A stretch of DNA of 64,000 nt from Sandaracinus sp. (GCA_002699025.1 PABA01000214.1:1-64000), one strand, 5' to 3'; shown: positions 20,335 through 30,876, numbered from the stretch's first letter. Notes: generated by a model not told the origin, from the letters alone. Translations and numbers: made by a program.

Positions 20335-21299
20335 GCCGCCCGCCCCTCCTCGTCCTCGCCGGGCCCACCGCCTCGGGCAAGACCGCCGCCGGCCTCCACC
20401 TCGCCCGCCGGCTCGGCGGCGAGCTCGTCGGGGCCGACAGCGTGCAGGTGTACCGCGGCTTCGACATCGGCTCGGCCAAGCCCAGCGTCGAGGAGCTCGG
20501 GGGCATCCCCCACCACCTCCTCGACGTGCTCGACCCGGACGAGTCCATCGACGCCATGGGCTTCGCCCGCCTCGCCGACCGGGCCATCGAGGCCATCGCC
20601 GCTCGGGACCGGGTGCCCATCGTCGTCGGCGGGACGGGCCTGTGGATCCGCGCCCTCGTCCGCGGCCTGGTCGACGTACCGCCCCCCGACCCGGCGATCC
20701 GTGGACGCCTCGAGGCCGAGGCGAAGGCCGCCGGCGCCCCGGCGCTCCACGCCCGCCTCGCCGAGGTGGACCCGCTCTCCGCCGAGGCCGTGCACCCGAA
20801 CGACGCCCTCCGCATCGTCCGCGCCCTCGAGGTCTTCGAGCAGACGGGCCGCCCCCTCGGCGAGCTCCGCGCCGAGCACGCCCTCGGCGCGCCCCGCTAC
20901 CCGACGCTCCTCGTCGTGCTCGAGCGCGACAAGGACGAGCTCGAGGGGCGCATCGAGGCCCGGCTCGACGCGATGCTCGAGGCCGACTGGATCGACGAGG
21001 TGCGCGGCCTCCTCGGTCGCTGGCCCCGCACGGCCCGCGCCTTCGGCAGCGTCGGCTACAAGGAGATCGTCGCCCACCTCGAGGACGCCGTCCCCCTCGA
21101 CGAGACGCGCCGACGCATCCGCAAGAGCACCCGCGTGTATGCGCGCCGGCAGCGCACCTGGTTCCGCTCCGAGCCCGGCGTGGGCTGGCGGACGCGCGCC
21201 GAGGGCCTCATGGACGACGAAGGGCTCGCCCGCGTCCGCGCCTTCCTCGAGGGCGAGGGTGGCCCCGGCGAGAGCGGCCCGCCGCTCGCTGCGTCATGA
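20331..21299 (+). CDS. miaA: tRNA dimethylallyltransferase
   Basis: 322 residues. It transfers a dimethylallyl group to A37 of tRNAs that read codons starting with U. The P-loop GPTASGKT (11-18), 'GADSVQVYRGFDIGSAKPS', 'HHLLDVLDPDE', 'VVGGTGLWIRALVRG' and 'SVGYKEI' are all standard MiaA motifs, and the length is normal. The ATG overlaps the mutL stop and the TGA overlaps the next ATG, so mutL-miaA and the downstream gene form a coupled operon; mutL-miaA adjacency is also common in other bacteria. Confidence 0.95.
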
Positions 21300-21946
21300 A
21301 CTTCTTCGGCCACTGCTACGTCGCCTGCTGGGAGCGCCGCGACCCGGCGTTCGTCCTCGGCAGCATGCTCCCCGACTTCGCGACCATGGTCGGGACGCGC
21401 CTCGCGGGCGCCGAGGACGCCGGGGTCGAGGCCGGCATCGCGCACCACCACGCGGTCGACGGCGTCTTCCACTCCACGGGCACCTTCGTGGGCTGGATGC
21501 GCGAGGCCGGCGCGCTCCTCGACGCGAAGAGCGTGCGCTGGGGCACGGCGCGGGCGGTGGCGCACATCGGCGTGGAGCTGCTCCTCGACGGGGTGCTCGT
21601 GGCGGAGGAGCGGGCGGCGAACGCGGCGTACCTGGAGGCGCTCGAGGCGGCCCGGCCCGGGGCGCTCGGCGAGCAGGTCCGCTTCAAGCACGACGCGGCG
21701 AGCGAGCGCTTCGACGCGCTCTGCGGGCGCCTCCGCGAGTACGGCCTGCCGGAGGACGTCGGCAGCCCGGAGACGGTCACGCTCCGCCTCGAGCGCGCGC
21801 TCGCGCCGCGGGAGCGGCTCCGCATGCACCCGGGCGATCGCCCGGCCGTCCGGCGCTGCATGGAGGCGATGCTCCCGCGCGTGCGCGAACGCACGGACCA
21901 GCTCCTCGGCGAGCTGCACGCCGGCCTGGCCGGAGCCCCCCGCTGA
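21296..21946 (+). CDS. ACP phosphodiesterase-like protein (DUF479/AcpH-like)
   Basis: 216 residues, starting MNFFGHCYVACWERRDPAF. The opening N-F-x-x-H, the 'GSMLPDF' segment, the paired histidines in 'GIAHHHAVDGVFHST' and 'AHIGVELLLDGVLV' follow the pattern of AcpH, the phosphodiesterase that removes phosphopantetheine from acyl carrier protein. Similarity is to the motif layout only, so the enzyme activity is not certain. It is the last gene of the mutL-miaA operon, starting within the miaA stop (ATGA). Confidence 0.6.
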   Translation: MNFFGHCYVACWERRDPAFVLGSMLPDFATMVGTRLAGAEDAGVEAGIAHHHAVDGVFHSTGTFVGWMREAGALLDAKSVRWGTARAVAHIGVELLLDGVLVAEERAANAAYLEALEAARPGALGEQVRFKHDAASERFDALCGRLREYGLPEDVGSPETVTLRLERALAPRERLRMHPGDRPAVRRCMEAMLPRVRERTDQLLGELHAGLAGAPR

Positions 21947-22026
21947 GCCGCCCGGAGCACCCTCCGCCTCCGCCCGCACCGCCCGCGCACGGGTGAACAC
22001 GTTCCTTTCACCCCCCTACCGCTCGG

Positions 22027-22055
22027 TTGACACCGCCCCGTCCCGCCGTGACACT
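22027..22055 (+). promoter_or_regulatory. Possible sigma-70 promoter for the kinase
   Basis: A perfect TTGACA -35 box (22027-22032) is followed after 17 nt by GACACT (22050-22055), a weak -10. It lies ~70 nt upstream of the kinase ATG. Confidence 0.35.
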
Positions 22056-22125
22056 CCCGACACGCGGGCCGGCCGGCAGGGGTACCGGGGTGGAGTGGCC
22101 CCGAAAGACGCAGGATTTCCAGCGC

Positions 22126-24291
22126 ATGGCGCACGCCGCATCCCAGAAGCCGCCGCCCGTCCCGCCCGGCGCCGCCGCCCCCGGTGGGGGCACGACCGAA
22201 GAGGGCGAGACGCTCCCGAAGCGCTTCGGCAAGTACACGCTCCTTCGCCGGCTGGCGCTCGGCGGCATGGCCGAGCTCTTCCTGGCGCTCCAGAAGTCCG
22301 TCGCGGGCTTCGAGAAGCTGATCGTCGTCAAGCGCGTCCTCCCGGACCTCGCGAAGGACAAGGCCTTCGTCGAGATGCTCCTGCAGGAGGCGCGCATCGC
22401 CGCCACCCTGACGCACCCGAACATCGCGCAGGTCTACGACGTCGGCCTCGCCGAGGGCCGCTACTTCATCGCGATGGAGCACGTCCACGGCGAGGACCTG
22501 CGCTCCATCGTGCGGCAGATGAAGAAGAAGAAGGAGCGGGCCTTCCCGCTGGAGCACACGCTCGCGATCGTGCTCGGCTGCTGCAAGGGGCTCGCCTACG
22601 CGCACGACCAGCGCGACCTCGACGGCAACCCGCTCGACATCGTCCACCGCGACGTGAGCCCGCAGAACGTCCTCGTGACCTTCACCGGCGACGTGAAGCT
22701 CGTGGACTTCGGCATCGCCAAGGCCGCGACCAGCGCCGAGGAGAAGCCGGGCAAGCTCAAGGGCAAGGTGCCCTACATGAGCCCCGAGCAGGCGCAGGGG
22801 CACCCCCTCGACGCGCGCAGCGACATCTTCTCGCTCGGCGTGATGCTCTTCGAGCTCTGCACGGGCCGGCGGCTCTTCCGCGGCAAGGACGAGTCCGACA
22901 CGCTCCGGATCATCGTCGAGGGGAACTACCCGAAGCCGCGCTCGCTGAACCCGGCGCTCCACGAGCGCCTCGAGCAGATCATCGTCCGCGCCCTCGCCCC
23001 CTCCAAGGAGGAGCGCTACACGACGGCCCGCGAGATGCAGGCCGACCTCGAGGCCTTCATCCGCGACGAGCAGCTCGCCGTGAGCCCGCTGAGCCTCGGC
23101 GAGTGGATGCAGTCGCTCTTCGACGAGAAGCTCGCGCAGCAGAAGCAGATGCTGCAGGAGGGCCGGCAGCTCGCCGAGGTGCTCGCGGCGCAGGCGCCAC
23201 AGAGCGCGGACGACCTGACCCTCGGCGGGCACTCGCTGAGCGGCGTCTCGGTGATCCGGGAGAAGAGCAAGACCCCCTGGATGCTCCTCGCGCTGGTGCT
23301 CCTGCTCGCGGCCGGGGCCGGCGTGGCGGCGTGGCAGCTCTGGCCCGAGGGGCCGCCGACCGGGCCGGGCGTGCTGACGTTGACGAGCGAGCCGCCGGGG
23401 GCGGCGATCTGGCTCGACGGCGAGCGGACGGGCGAGCGGACACCGGCGACGTTGAGCGAGCTGCCGCTCGGGACCTACGAGGTGAAGCTGACCTCGGAGG
23501 GCTTCGTGCCCTTCGTGCAGTCCGTGGAGCTGACGCAGGGGGCGCCCGCGGCCGAGCTCGGTGGGGAGCTCCAGCGGCCGACGGCGGACGCCTACGCCGT
23601 GGTGCGCGTGAGCACGACCCCGGAAGGGGCGACGGTGTTGCTCGACGGGCGCGCGGTCGAGGGGACGACGCCGCTGACCGTGCCCGAGATCGAGCCGGGC
23701 ACCGAGCACACGCTGGCGGTGACGCTGGACGGCTACCAGACGGTGACCGAGACCATGCTGCTCGAGGCCGGGCAGGTGGAAGAGCGGACGCTCGCCCTCG
23801 AGCGGACGCCGCTCGCCGAGAGCGAGGCGCTGCTCATCCTGACGACCGATCCGGAGACGGCGCAGGTGACCTTCGACGGCGAGGAGCACACGTCGGGGAG
23901 CCCCTACGAGTTCCGCGTGGAGGCGCGCTCGCACCGGCTCCGCGTGGCGCGCGCCGGCTACGAGACCGTCGAGCGGGAGATCGACCTGCCCGGCGGCGAG
24001 ATCAGCGAGCTCACCATCGACCTCGATCGGGACCGGCGCCCGCGGGACCGCGACACGACTCGCATGGCCGCGACCGACGGACCGCCGGGCACGCTGACCT
24101 TCGACGCGCGCCCCTGGTGCAACGTGAGCATCGACGGGCGCTCCGTCGGACAGACGCCGATCGTGAACCGCTCGCTGCCGGCGGGTCGGCATCGCATCAG
24201 CTGCGTGAACCCGGAGCTGAACGCGCGCCGGAACATCACCGTGACCATCGAGTCCGGTCAGCCCACGCGCCGCCGCATCGACCTGCAGTGA
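22126..24291 (+). CDS. Membrane Ser/Thr protein kinase with four PEGA-like domains
   Basis: 721 residues. The kinase domain (~30-300) has the variant glycine loop 'ALGGMAELF', K69, H174-R-D176 in HRDVSPQN, D194 in DFG and PYMSPEQ; the HRDVSPQN form is common among myxobacterial kinases. One transmembrane helix lies at ~385-407. The extracytoplasmic part has three clear PEGA repeats (GVLTLTSEPPGAAIWLDGE, VVRVSTTPEGATVLLDGR, LLILTTDPETAQVTFDGEE) and a fourth at the C-terminus (FDARPWCNVSIDGRSVGQTP). PEGA domains are thought to bind surface or cell-wall ligands. ATG 22126 leaves a Pro/Ala-rich N-terminus; GTG/ATG starts further upstream are possible. A minisatellite follows the stop. Confidence 0.88.
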   Translation: MAHAASQKPPPVPPGAAAPGGGTTEEGETLPKRFGKYTLLRRLALGGMAELFLALQKSVAGFEKLIVVKRVLPDLAKDKAFVEMLLQEARIAATLTHPNIAQVYDVGLAEGRYFIAMEHVHGEDLRSIVRQMKKKKERAFPLEHTLAIVLGCCKGLAYAHDQRDLDGNPLDIVHRDVSPQNVLVTFTGDVKLVDFGIAKAATSAEEKPGKLKGKVPYMSPEQAQGHPLDARSDIFSLGVMLFELCTGRRLFRGKDESDTLRIIVEGNYPKPRSLNPALHERLEQIIVRALAPSKEERYTTAREMQADLEAFIRDEQLAVSPLSLGEWMQSLFDEKLAQQKQMLQEGRQLAEVLAAQAPQSADDLTLGGHSLSGVSVIREKSKTPWMLLALVLLLAAGAGVAAWQLWPEGPPTGPGVLTLTSEPPGAAIWLDGERTGERTPATLSELPLGTYEVKLTSEGFVPFVQSVELTQGAPAAELGGELQRPTADAYAVVRVSTTPEGATVLLDGRAVEGTTPLTVPEIEPGTEHTLAVTLDGYQTVTETMLLEAGQVEERTLALERTPLAESEALLILTTDPETAQVTFDGEEHTSGSPYEFRVEARSHRLRVARAGYETVEREIDLPGGEISELTIDLDRDRRPRDRDTTRMAATDGPPGTLTFDARPWCNVSIDGRSVGQTPIVNRSLPAGRHRISCVNPELNARRNITVTIESGQPTRRRIDLQ

Positions 24292-24314
24292 TCGGCCCCG
24301 CCGGCCGCTCCATG

Positions 24315-24458
24315 GCGCGAAGGGACACCGCGGCGCGAAAGGACACCGCGGCGCGAAGGGACACCGCGGCGCGAAGGGACACCGCGGCGCGAAGGGACAC
24401 CGCGGCGCGAAGGGACACCGCGGCGCGAAGGGACACCGCGGCGCGAACAGGCTCCGCA
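24315..24458. repeat. Intergenic minisatellite, 18-nt unit
   Basis: Seven near-identical copies of GCGCGAAGGGACACCGCG run from 24315 to 24440, plus a degenerate eighth. Because the unit is divisible by 3, open frames cross it on both strands; I treat these as shadows. It lies between the kinase and the next gene. Confidence 0.93.
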
Positions 24459-24475
24459 GCACGAGGAGGGAGAGC

Positions 24476-25066
24476 ATGAGCACCGCCGTATCCGTCTACC
24501 GCGTGCCCCTCGACTACCTCCCGAAGCTCGTCGATCGCCTCGACGAGGTGTCGGAGAAGCTGGAGAAGCGCTTCGGGGACCTGGTCGCCCAGCGGGACGA
24601 CCGCTTCGCGGACGAGATCGCGGAGGGCTGCCCGACGGCCTCCGAGGCCATGCGCCTGGTGCTCACGGGTGAGCCGGTCGACGAGCGCTGGGGGTTCCAG
24701 CTCGTCTACGGGCTCGAGCTGGTCTGCATGGTGTGGGGCTGGCAGGAGCGGAACGACGCCTTCAGCCCGACGAGCTGGGAGCACCTCGAGCACCTCCGCG
24801 CGACGCTCGGCGAGCTCATGGAAGGCGAGCCCCTCGGGGAGCTGCTGACCCGCGGCTCCCCCCTGCCCCTGCAGGCGCCGCTGCCGGACCTTCCCGCCGT
24901 GGGCTTCCTCCGCAACGAGGAGATCGCGGCGACGCTCGAGCGCTGGCCGGACCTGGCCCGCGCCGACCTCCCTTCCGAGGATCGCCGCGCCTTTCAGCAG
25001 CTCGAGCTCTGGCTGCGAAACGCCACCGGGACCTACCCGCGCGATCAGGTCGCGTTCACGTACTGA
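24476..25066 (+). CDS. Unrecognised 196-residue soluble protein
   Basis: Begins MSTAVSVYRVPLDYLPKLVDRL behind a good Shine-Dalgarno sequence (GGAGGGAG, ~5 nt spacer), so the start is well supported. The sequence is mixed alpha/beta with many Leu, Glu and Trp, and has no signal or membrane segment. A central Trp/Tyr-rich stretch reads 'WGFQLVYGLELVCMVWGWQ'. Its opening and size resemble DUF7691-type small cytoplasmic proteins of actinomycetes and myxobacteria, but I am not certain of this. It is isolated between a minisatellite and a 257-bp gap with no recognisable feature. Confidence 0.75.
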   Translation: MSTAVSVYRVPLDYLPKLVDRLDEVSEKLEKRFGDLVAQRDDRFADEIAEGCPTASEAMRLVLTGEPVDERWGFQLVYGLELVCMVWGWQERNDAFSPTSWEHLEHLRATLGELMEGEPLGELLTRGSPLPLQAPLPDLPAVGFLRNEEIAATLERWPDLARADLPSEDRRAFQQLELWLRNATGTYPRDQVAFTY

Positions 25067-25311
25067 TCGGAGGTCGCGCCCGAACCGGCCCGCGCGAAGC
25101 GCGTCGCCGTCGTGCGCGCGGAGCGGCGTCGGCCCGCGCACCGCGCTCGCTCGGACGACGCGCCACCACGGGTCGGCCCCTCCCTTGGCGGTTCCTGCGG
25201 CGCGCCTCGTCGACACGCCGCGACCACGCATCGCCCCCGCCCAGCGCGACCGCCCACGCCGAGCGTCCCCGCGTTCTCGGCGCGCCGGCTCGCACTCTCC
25301 GCCCCGTCTGG

Positions 25312-25317
25312 TAGCTC
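25312..25317 (+). promoter_or_regulatory. -10-like TAGCTC, predicted leaderless start
   Basis: TAGCTC ends 6 nt before the GTG at 25324, exactly as at mutL. Confidence 0.5.
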
Positions 25318-25323
25318 CGCCCC

Positions 25324-26292
25324 GTGGCCGAGGCCTCCCCCGACGACGAGCCGCCCGCCCCGCCCGCGGGCCGAAGCGCCGCCGCCTGGCTCTGGCTCGG
25401 CGCGCAGCTCCTCGGCACGGCCGGCGGCTTCGCCTGGATCGCCGCCACCGTCGACCTCGCGCGCGTGAAGGACCGCGTCCTCGCCGTCCCGCCCCTCGCC
25501 TTCGCCGCCGCCCTCGCGCTCACCTTCGCCGGGCTCACCGTCGGCGCCACCCGCTGGCGCGTCGTCCTCGGCGCCTACGGCGCGCCCGCCCGGCCGCCGC
25601 TCCGCCGCCTCGTCCAGCTCTACCTGGTCGGCTTCTTCTACAACACCTACCTCCCCGGCGGCGTCGGCGGCGACGTCGTCCGCGGCGTCGTCACCCGCGA
25701 GGCCTTCGGCGAGCGCGGCACGACCGGCGCCGTCGCCGTGGTCCTCGTCGAGCGGGTCCTCGGCCTCGTCGGCCTCCTCCTCGTCGTCGCCGGCGTCCTC
25801 GCCTGGCGCCCCCCGGCCGAGCTCGAGGGCGCCCTCCCCTGGGCGCTCCTCGGCATCGCCGGCGCCCTCACCGCCGTCGCCGGCCTCGCCCTCGCCCGCC
25901 GCCTCGCCCCCCACCTCCCGGGCCCGCTCGCGCGCCTCGCCGGCGGCCTCCCCACGCTCGCCTCGCCCGGCCGCTTCGCCCTCGCCACGGCCCTCTCCCT
26001 CGTCACCCAGTCCCTCGTCGCCCTCTCCGGCTGGGTGCTCCTCCACGGCCTCGACCCCCGCGCCACCCTCGCCCAGGCCTTCGTCGTCGTCCCCGTCGCC
26101 GCGGCCACCGCGTTCCTCCCGATCACGGTCGGCGGGGCCGGCGCCCGCGAGGCGGCCTTCGTCGCCCTCTGCGCCGCCGTCAGCCCCATCGGCGAGACCG
26201 ACGCCACCGCGGCCGCGCTGGCCATGTGGGGCGCCCAGCTCGTCGTCGCCGGCGCCGGCGGCCTCCTCCAGCTCGTGCGCCCGAGCCGCTGA
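25324..26292 (+). CDS. Lysylphosphatidylglycerol synthase/flippase-like membrane protein (UPF0104)
   Basis: 322 residues with about eight hydrophobic helices and the family signature 'GFFYNTYLPGGVGGDVVRG' at ~102-120 (the N-x-x-LPGG-x-GGD motif). Members of this fold are the flippase half of MprF or stand-alone YbhN-like proteins that move lipids or help envelope synthesis. No aminoacyl-transferase domain is attached, so lysyl-PG synthesis is unlikely. An O-acyltransferase and a GT2 glycosyltransferase follow after 221 bp on the same strand, which fits a lipid- or glycan-modifying role (inference). The GTG start follows TAGCTC by 6 nt. Confidence 0.85.
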   Translation: MAEASPDDEPPAPPAGRSAAAWLWLGAQLLGTAGGFAWIAATVDLARVKDRVLAVPPLAFAAALALTFAGLTVGATRWRVVLGAYGAPARPPLRRLVQLYLVGFFYNTYLPGGVGGDVVRGVVTREAFGERGTTGAVAVVLVERVLGLVGLLLVVAGVLAWRPPAELEGALPWALLGIAGALTAVAGLALARRLAPHLPGPLARLAGGLPTLASPGRFALATALSLVTQSLVALSGWVLLHGLDPRATLAQAFVVVPVAAATAFLPITVGGAGAREAAFVALCAAVSPIGETDATAAALAMWGAQLVVAGAGGLLQLVRPSR

Positions 26293-26501
26293 GCTCGACG
26301 ATCCGGCGAGCGAGCGACACGACCGCGGCCTGCGCCGCTCCCCTGGAGCAGGAGCGAGGACCCCGGCGAGACGTCCCCCGCCTGTTCCTTCTCTGCACGC
26401 CCGCGAGACGCGCGTCGGCCCTCCACGCTCGTGACCCCACGCATGGCCGAGCGTTCCGGCGCGTCCGGCGCGCGCCGAATGCGCCCCGCTACGCCCCGCG
26501 C

Positions 26502-26507
26502 TATCCC
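26502..26507 (+). promoter_or_regulatory. -10-like TATCCC, predicted leaderless start
   Basis: TATCCC ends 6 nt before the ATG at 26514. The preceding 221-bp gap shows nothing else. Confidence 0.4.
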
Positions 26508-26513
26508 GCCCCC

Positions 26514-27041
26514 ATGCGACACCGCAGCCACGGCACGGGCGCCTTCGAGCCCGACGACCTCGCCACCTGCGGCGAGGACTGCGTCTTCGAGGCCGGCGTC
26601 CTGATCTTCCACCCGGAGAACGTCCACCTCGGCCGCAACGTCTACGTCGGCCACCAGGCCATCCTGAAGGGCTACCACCGGAGCTCGATGCGCATCGGCG
26701 ACGAGTCCTGGATCGGCCAGCAGTGCTTCTTCCACTCCGCCGGCGGCCTCGAGATCGGCGCCCGCGTCGGCGTCGGCCCGGCCGTGAAGATCCTGACCAG
26801 CCGCCACGCCGAGGCCGGCCGCCGGACGCCCATCCTCTTCTCCCCCATCGAGACGGCGCCCGTCGTCATCGAGGACGACGCGGACCTCGGCGTCGGCGCC
26901 ATCGTCCTCCCCGGCGTCACCATCGGCCGCGGCGCCCAGATCGGCGCGGGCGCCGTCGTCGCCGAGGACGTGCCCCCCTTCGCCGTCGCCGCCGGCGTCC
27001 CCGCCCGGGTCCTCCGCCTCCGCCCCGAGGACCCGGCGTGA
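26514..27041 (+). CDS. Left-handed beta-helix (hexapeptide) O-acetyltransferase
   Basis: 175 residues. Repeated [LIV]-G-x4 hexads run through the protein ('VHLGRNVYVG', 'LEIGARVGVGPAVKI', 'DLGVGAIVLPGVTIGRGAQIGAGAVV'), and it ends with the typical 'PPFAVAAGVPARVLR' segment seen in WbbJ/maltose O-acetyltransferase-like enzymes. A catalytic His candidate is in 'LTSRHAE'. It probably acetylates a sugar. Its end overlaps the GT2 gene by GTGA, so the two are coupled and probably work on the same glycan. Confidence 0.88.
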   Translation: MRHRSHGTGAFEPDDLATCGEDCVFEAGVLIFHPENVHLGRNVYVGHQAILKGYHRSSMRIGDESWIGQQCFFHSAGGLEIGARVGVGPAVKILTSRHAEAGRRTPILFSPIETAPVVIEDDADLGVGAIVLPGVTIGRGAQIGAGAVVAEDVPPFAVAAGVPARVLRLRPEDPA

Positions 27042-27754
27042 GCGCGCCGCCGCTCAGCCTGATCGTCCTCGCCTACGACGAGGAGGAGAACATCGGCCCG
27101 GTGCTCCAGGAGCTCCACGCCTGGATCGACGCCCACGCCCCCGGCGCCGAGGTGCTCGTGGTCGACGACGGCTCGCGCGACGGCACCGCCGAGGCCGCCC
27201 GCCGCGCCCTCGCGGGCCGCCCGGGCGCGGTGATCTCCCACGGCCGGAATCGGGGCATGGGCGCCGGCATCAAGACCGGCACGCGCGCCGCCCGGGGCGA
27301 GTGGGTCACCTTCCTCCCGGCCGACGGGCAGATCGCCCCCGAGGCCGTCGGCACCCTCCTCGCGGCCGCCGGCCCCGACGTGGACCTGGTCCTCAGCGTC
27401 TACGAGGACCGGGACGACGGCCCGACCCGCAAGCTCCTCTCCTGGGGCGTGCGCGCCCTCATCACCGCCGTCCACGGCGTCCGCGTCCGGAGCGACGGCC
27501 CCTACCTCTTCCGCCGCGGCCTCCTCGACCCGGACCAGCTCCCGCCCGAGAGCTTCTTCCTCAACTTCGAGCTCCCGATCCGCGCCCGTCGCGCCCGCCT
27601 CCGCACGCGCACGGTCACCATCGCCTGCCGCCCGCGCCGCGCCGGCCACTCCAAGACCGCCCGCCTCGGCCGCGTCGTCGACGTCGGCCGCGACCTCGTC
27701 GACCTCCGCCTCCGCCGCACCCGCGACGCCTGGCGCCGCGCCCTCGGCCGCTGA
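27038..27754 (+). CDS. Family 2 glycosyltransferase
   Basis: 238 residues. 'LSLIVLAYDEEENIGPVLQEL' at the start, 'VLVVDDGSRDGTAEAA' (D-D-G-S nucleotide-binding motif), 'NRGMGAGIKTGTRAARGEWVTFLPADGQ' (DxD-like ADGQ) are typical of GT2/dolichol-phosphate-mannose-synthase-like enzymes. No membrane anchor is present. The GTG start lies in the preceding acetyltransferase's stop. Donor and acceptor cannot be told. Confidence 0.9.
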   Translation: MSAPPLSLIVLAYDEEENIGPVLQELHAWIDAHAPGAEVLVVDDGSRDGTAEAARRALAGRPGAVISHGRNRGMGAGIKTGTRAARGEWVTFLPADGQIAPEAVGTLLAAAGPDVDLVLSVYEDRDDGPTRKLLSWGVRALITAVHGVRVRSDGPYLFRRGLLDPDQLPPESFFLNFELPIRARRARLRTRTVTIACRPRRAGHSKTARLGRVVDVGRDLVDLRLRRTRDAWRRALGR

Positions 27755-27979
27755 GCCCGGGCGAGCCGGCCCCCGCTCGTCGACTCCCCGCGCATCCGGT
27801 GCGACGCCGGCCCGGAGCTTCCCCACCTGCACACGGTGGGATCCGAGACACGGGAGGACACGGGAAGCGCGCCGGCGAGCCGTCCTCGCCACGGAAGGCC
27901 GCGGCCCGCGAGCGACGAGGCCGGCCGACGTTCCACCCGCGACCCGTGGGTGTGGCGCGGACGCTCCCCGGAGCGGCGC

Positions 27980-29527
27980 TCAGGCGGCCTCGTCGTCCGA
28001 CCGCCGCTTCGTCTCCCCCTTCCGCATGCGGTCGCGCAGCGTGCTCCGCGCCATGCCCAGCGCCCGCGCCGCCGCGCTGAGGTTGCCGCCGTACTGACGC
28101 ACCACGCTGCGGAGCTGCGCGTCCTCGCTGAGATCGGGCTCGGGGACGCCGGCCACCCGCTCCAGGGCCCGCCGGACGTCCTCCCGCGAGATGCGCCGGG
28201 TCGGCGAGCGGAGCGCGGCGACTTCGACGACGCTGCGAAGCTCCCGGACGTTGCCCGGCCAGCGGTGGGCCACGAGGAGCGCCTCCGCGTCCGGCGTCAG
28301 CTCACGACGACAGCCCACCTCGGGCGCCGCGTCCGCCAGGAAGCGCTCGGCGAGCGGCCGGATGTCCTCGGGCCGGTGGCGGAGCGGCGGCACGACCAGC
28401 GGCACCCGGTGGATGCGATGGAAGAGATCGCGGCGGACCCTCCCGTCGGAGATCATCGCGCGCAGATCCCGGTGCGTCGCGCAGACGAGCCGCACGTCGA
28501 CGCGCCGGCTCCGCTCGGCACCCACCCGACGCACCTCCCAGGTCTCGAGCACGCGGAGCAGCCGCGCCTGGAGATCGAGCGGCAGCTCGCCGACCTCGTC
28601 GAGGAAGAGCGTCCCGCCGTCGGCTTGCTCGAAGACGCCGCGGTGCTCCCCGGCCGCGCCCGTGAAGGCGCCCCGCTCGTGCCCGAAGAGCTCGCTCTCC
28701 ACGGTCCCGCGCGGCAGCCCCCCCGCGTTCAGCGCGACGAAGGGTCCGCGCGCCCGCGGCCCGCGCTCGTGGAGCGCGCGCGCCACGCCCTCCTTCCCCG
28801 CGCCGCTCTCCCCCTGCACCAGCACGGGCCAGCTCAGCTGCGCCAGCTGCTCGACCTCGCCGAGCAGGGAGAGCATGGCGGGCGAGGCGGCGACCATCCG
28901 CCCCCCGTCGCGCGCGTCGCCCGCAGCCCCCCGGGGCACGAGGTGCAGGTCCGTGCGCCCCACGCGCACCACCGCGCCCGGCCCGATCTCCCCGAGGCTG
29001 ACGCGTCGCCCCCCGACCCAGGTCCCGTTGCGGCTCCCGCAGTCCCGCACCCGCACCCCCGACGGCACCGGCTCGAGCCGGCAGTGACGCTGGCTGACGG
29101 CCCGGTCGCCGAGCACCAGATCGCAGCCCGGGCCCGACCCGACGGTGATCGGCCGGTCCAGCGCGACCCGCCGCGCCTCCGCGCCCCGCCCCACGACGAT
29201 GGAGACCCGCTCCGCGAGGCTCGGGAGCGTCAGCGGCTCCGTGCCCCGCTCCGGCGCCGGGCTCGCCGTGGCGACGCGCACGAGCGCGTGGTGGCGACCG
29301 AGCCGCAGCTTCTCGCCCACGGGCAGGCCCACCGGCGAGCGCCCATCGCCGAAGTCGACGCTGGGGACGCCGCCCAGCCGCACGACCCGGCACGCCCGCT
29401 CGGGGACGCTCGGGTCGTGGATGACGATGTCGCAGAAGGCGCCGCGCCCCACCTCGAGGGCGCGCTCTCCGAGGACGAACTCGCGCAGGGGCTCGTCCCG
29501 GTAGCTCAGGATCAACGTGTCACGCAC
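27980..29527 (-). CDS. Sigma-54-dependent activator with N-terminal FHA domains
   Basis: 515 residues. Residues ~5-90 look like a degenerate first FHA domain ('LEVGRGAFCDIVIHDPSV'), and ~110-195 a canonical one ('ITVGSGPGCDLVLGDRAVSQRHCRL', 'GSRNGTWVGG'). The AAA+ domain (~205-440) has Walker A GESGAGKE, the sigma-54 contact loop ERGAFTGA, Walker B 'GTLFLDEVGEL' and 'RWPGNVREL'. A Fis-type helix-turn-helix ('NLSAAARALGMARSTLRDRM') is C-terminal. FHA domains bind phosphothreonine, so the likely input is one of the Ser/Thr kinases (inference). The GTG start is divergent from gcvT; there is no evidence that it controls gcv. The upstream 225-bp gap (27755-27979) holds nothing recognisable. Confidence 0.9.
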   Translation of the reverse strand: MRDTLILSYRDEPLREFVLGERALEVGRGAFCDIVIHDPSVPERACRVVRLGGVPSVDFGDGRSPVGLPVGEKLRLGRHHALVRVATASPAPERGTEPLTLPSLAERVSIVVGRGAEARRVALDRPITVGSGPGCDLVLGDRAVSQRHCRLEPVPSGVRVRDCGSRNGTWVGGRRVSLGEIGPGAVVRVGRTDLHLVPRGAAGDARDGGRMVAASPAMLSLLGEVEQLAQLSWPVLVQGESGAGKEGVARALHERGPRARGPFVALNAGGLPRGTVESELFGHERGAFTGAAGEHRGVFEQADGGTLFLDEVGELPLDLQARLLRVLETWEVRRVGAERSRRVDVRLVCATHRDLRAMISDGRVRRDLFHRIHRVPLVVPPLRHRPEDIRPLAERFLADAAPEVGCRRELTPDAEALLVAHRWPGNVRELRSVVEVAALRSPTRRISREDVRRALERVAGVPEPDLSEDAQLRSVVRQYGGNLSAAARALGMARSTLRDRMRKGETKRRSDDEAA

Positions 29528-29724
29528 GAGGCCGTCATCGACCTCACCCAGGTCGGGTTGCGAGCGGGCACGCCGGAGGACGCGCGTGCAGCGCGCCGCC
29601 TCGAAGGGTGGCCCACCCGGCTCTCAAACGCGCCCTCCTTGGCACCCCGAGCGCCAACCACGCGCCAACGATGGCTCGCGGCGCTCACGAGGCGGCCCCT
29701 CTCGACAACGAAATGGCACGCGTG

Positions 29725-29730
29725 TAGGGT
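29725..29730 (+). promoter_or_regulatory. -10-like TAGGGT, predicted leaderless gcvT start
   Basis: TAGGGT ends 8 nt before the GTG at 29739. No glycine-riboswitch-like structure is evident in the 211-bp gap. Confidence 0.45.
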
Positions 29731-29738
29731 GCCGCCCC

Positions 29739-30866
<1,128 letters not shown>

Positions 30867-30876
30867 GCACACCGAC

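Noticed and set aside
21316-24483. 1055-codon minus-strand frame with CPFAPR repeats
   Set aside because: It is the reverse of the kinase gene plus the 18-nt minisatellite, whose unit is divisible by 3. No start signal and no protein features.
29528-29738. Glycine riboswitch upstream of gcvT
   Set aside because: The predicted -10 element adjoins the GTG, leaving no leader. No paired aptamer-like structure is evident.
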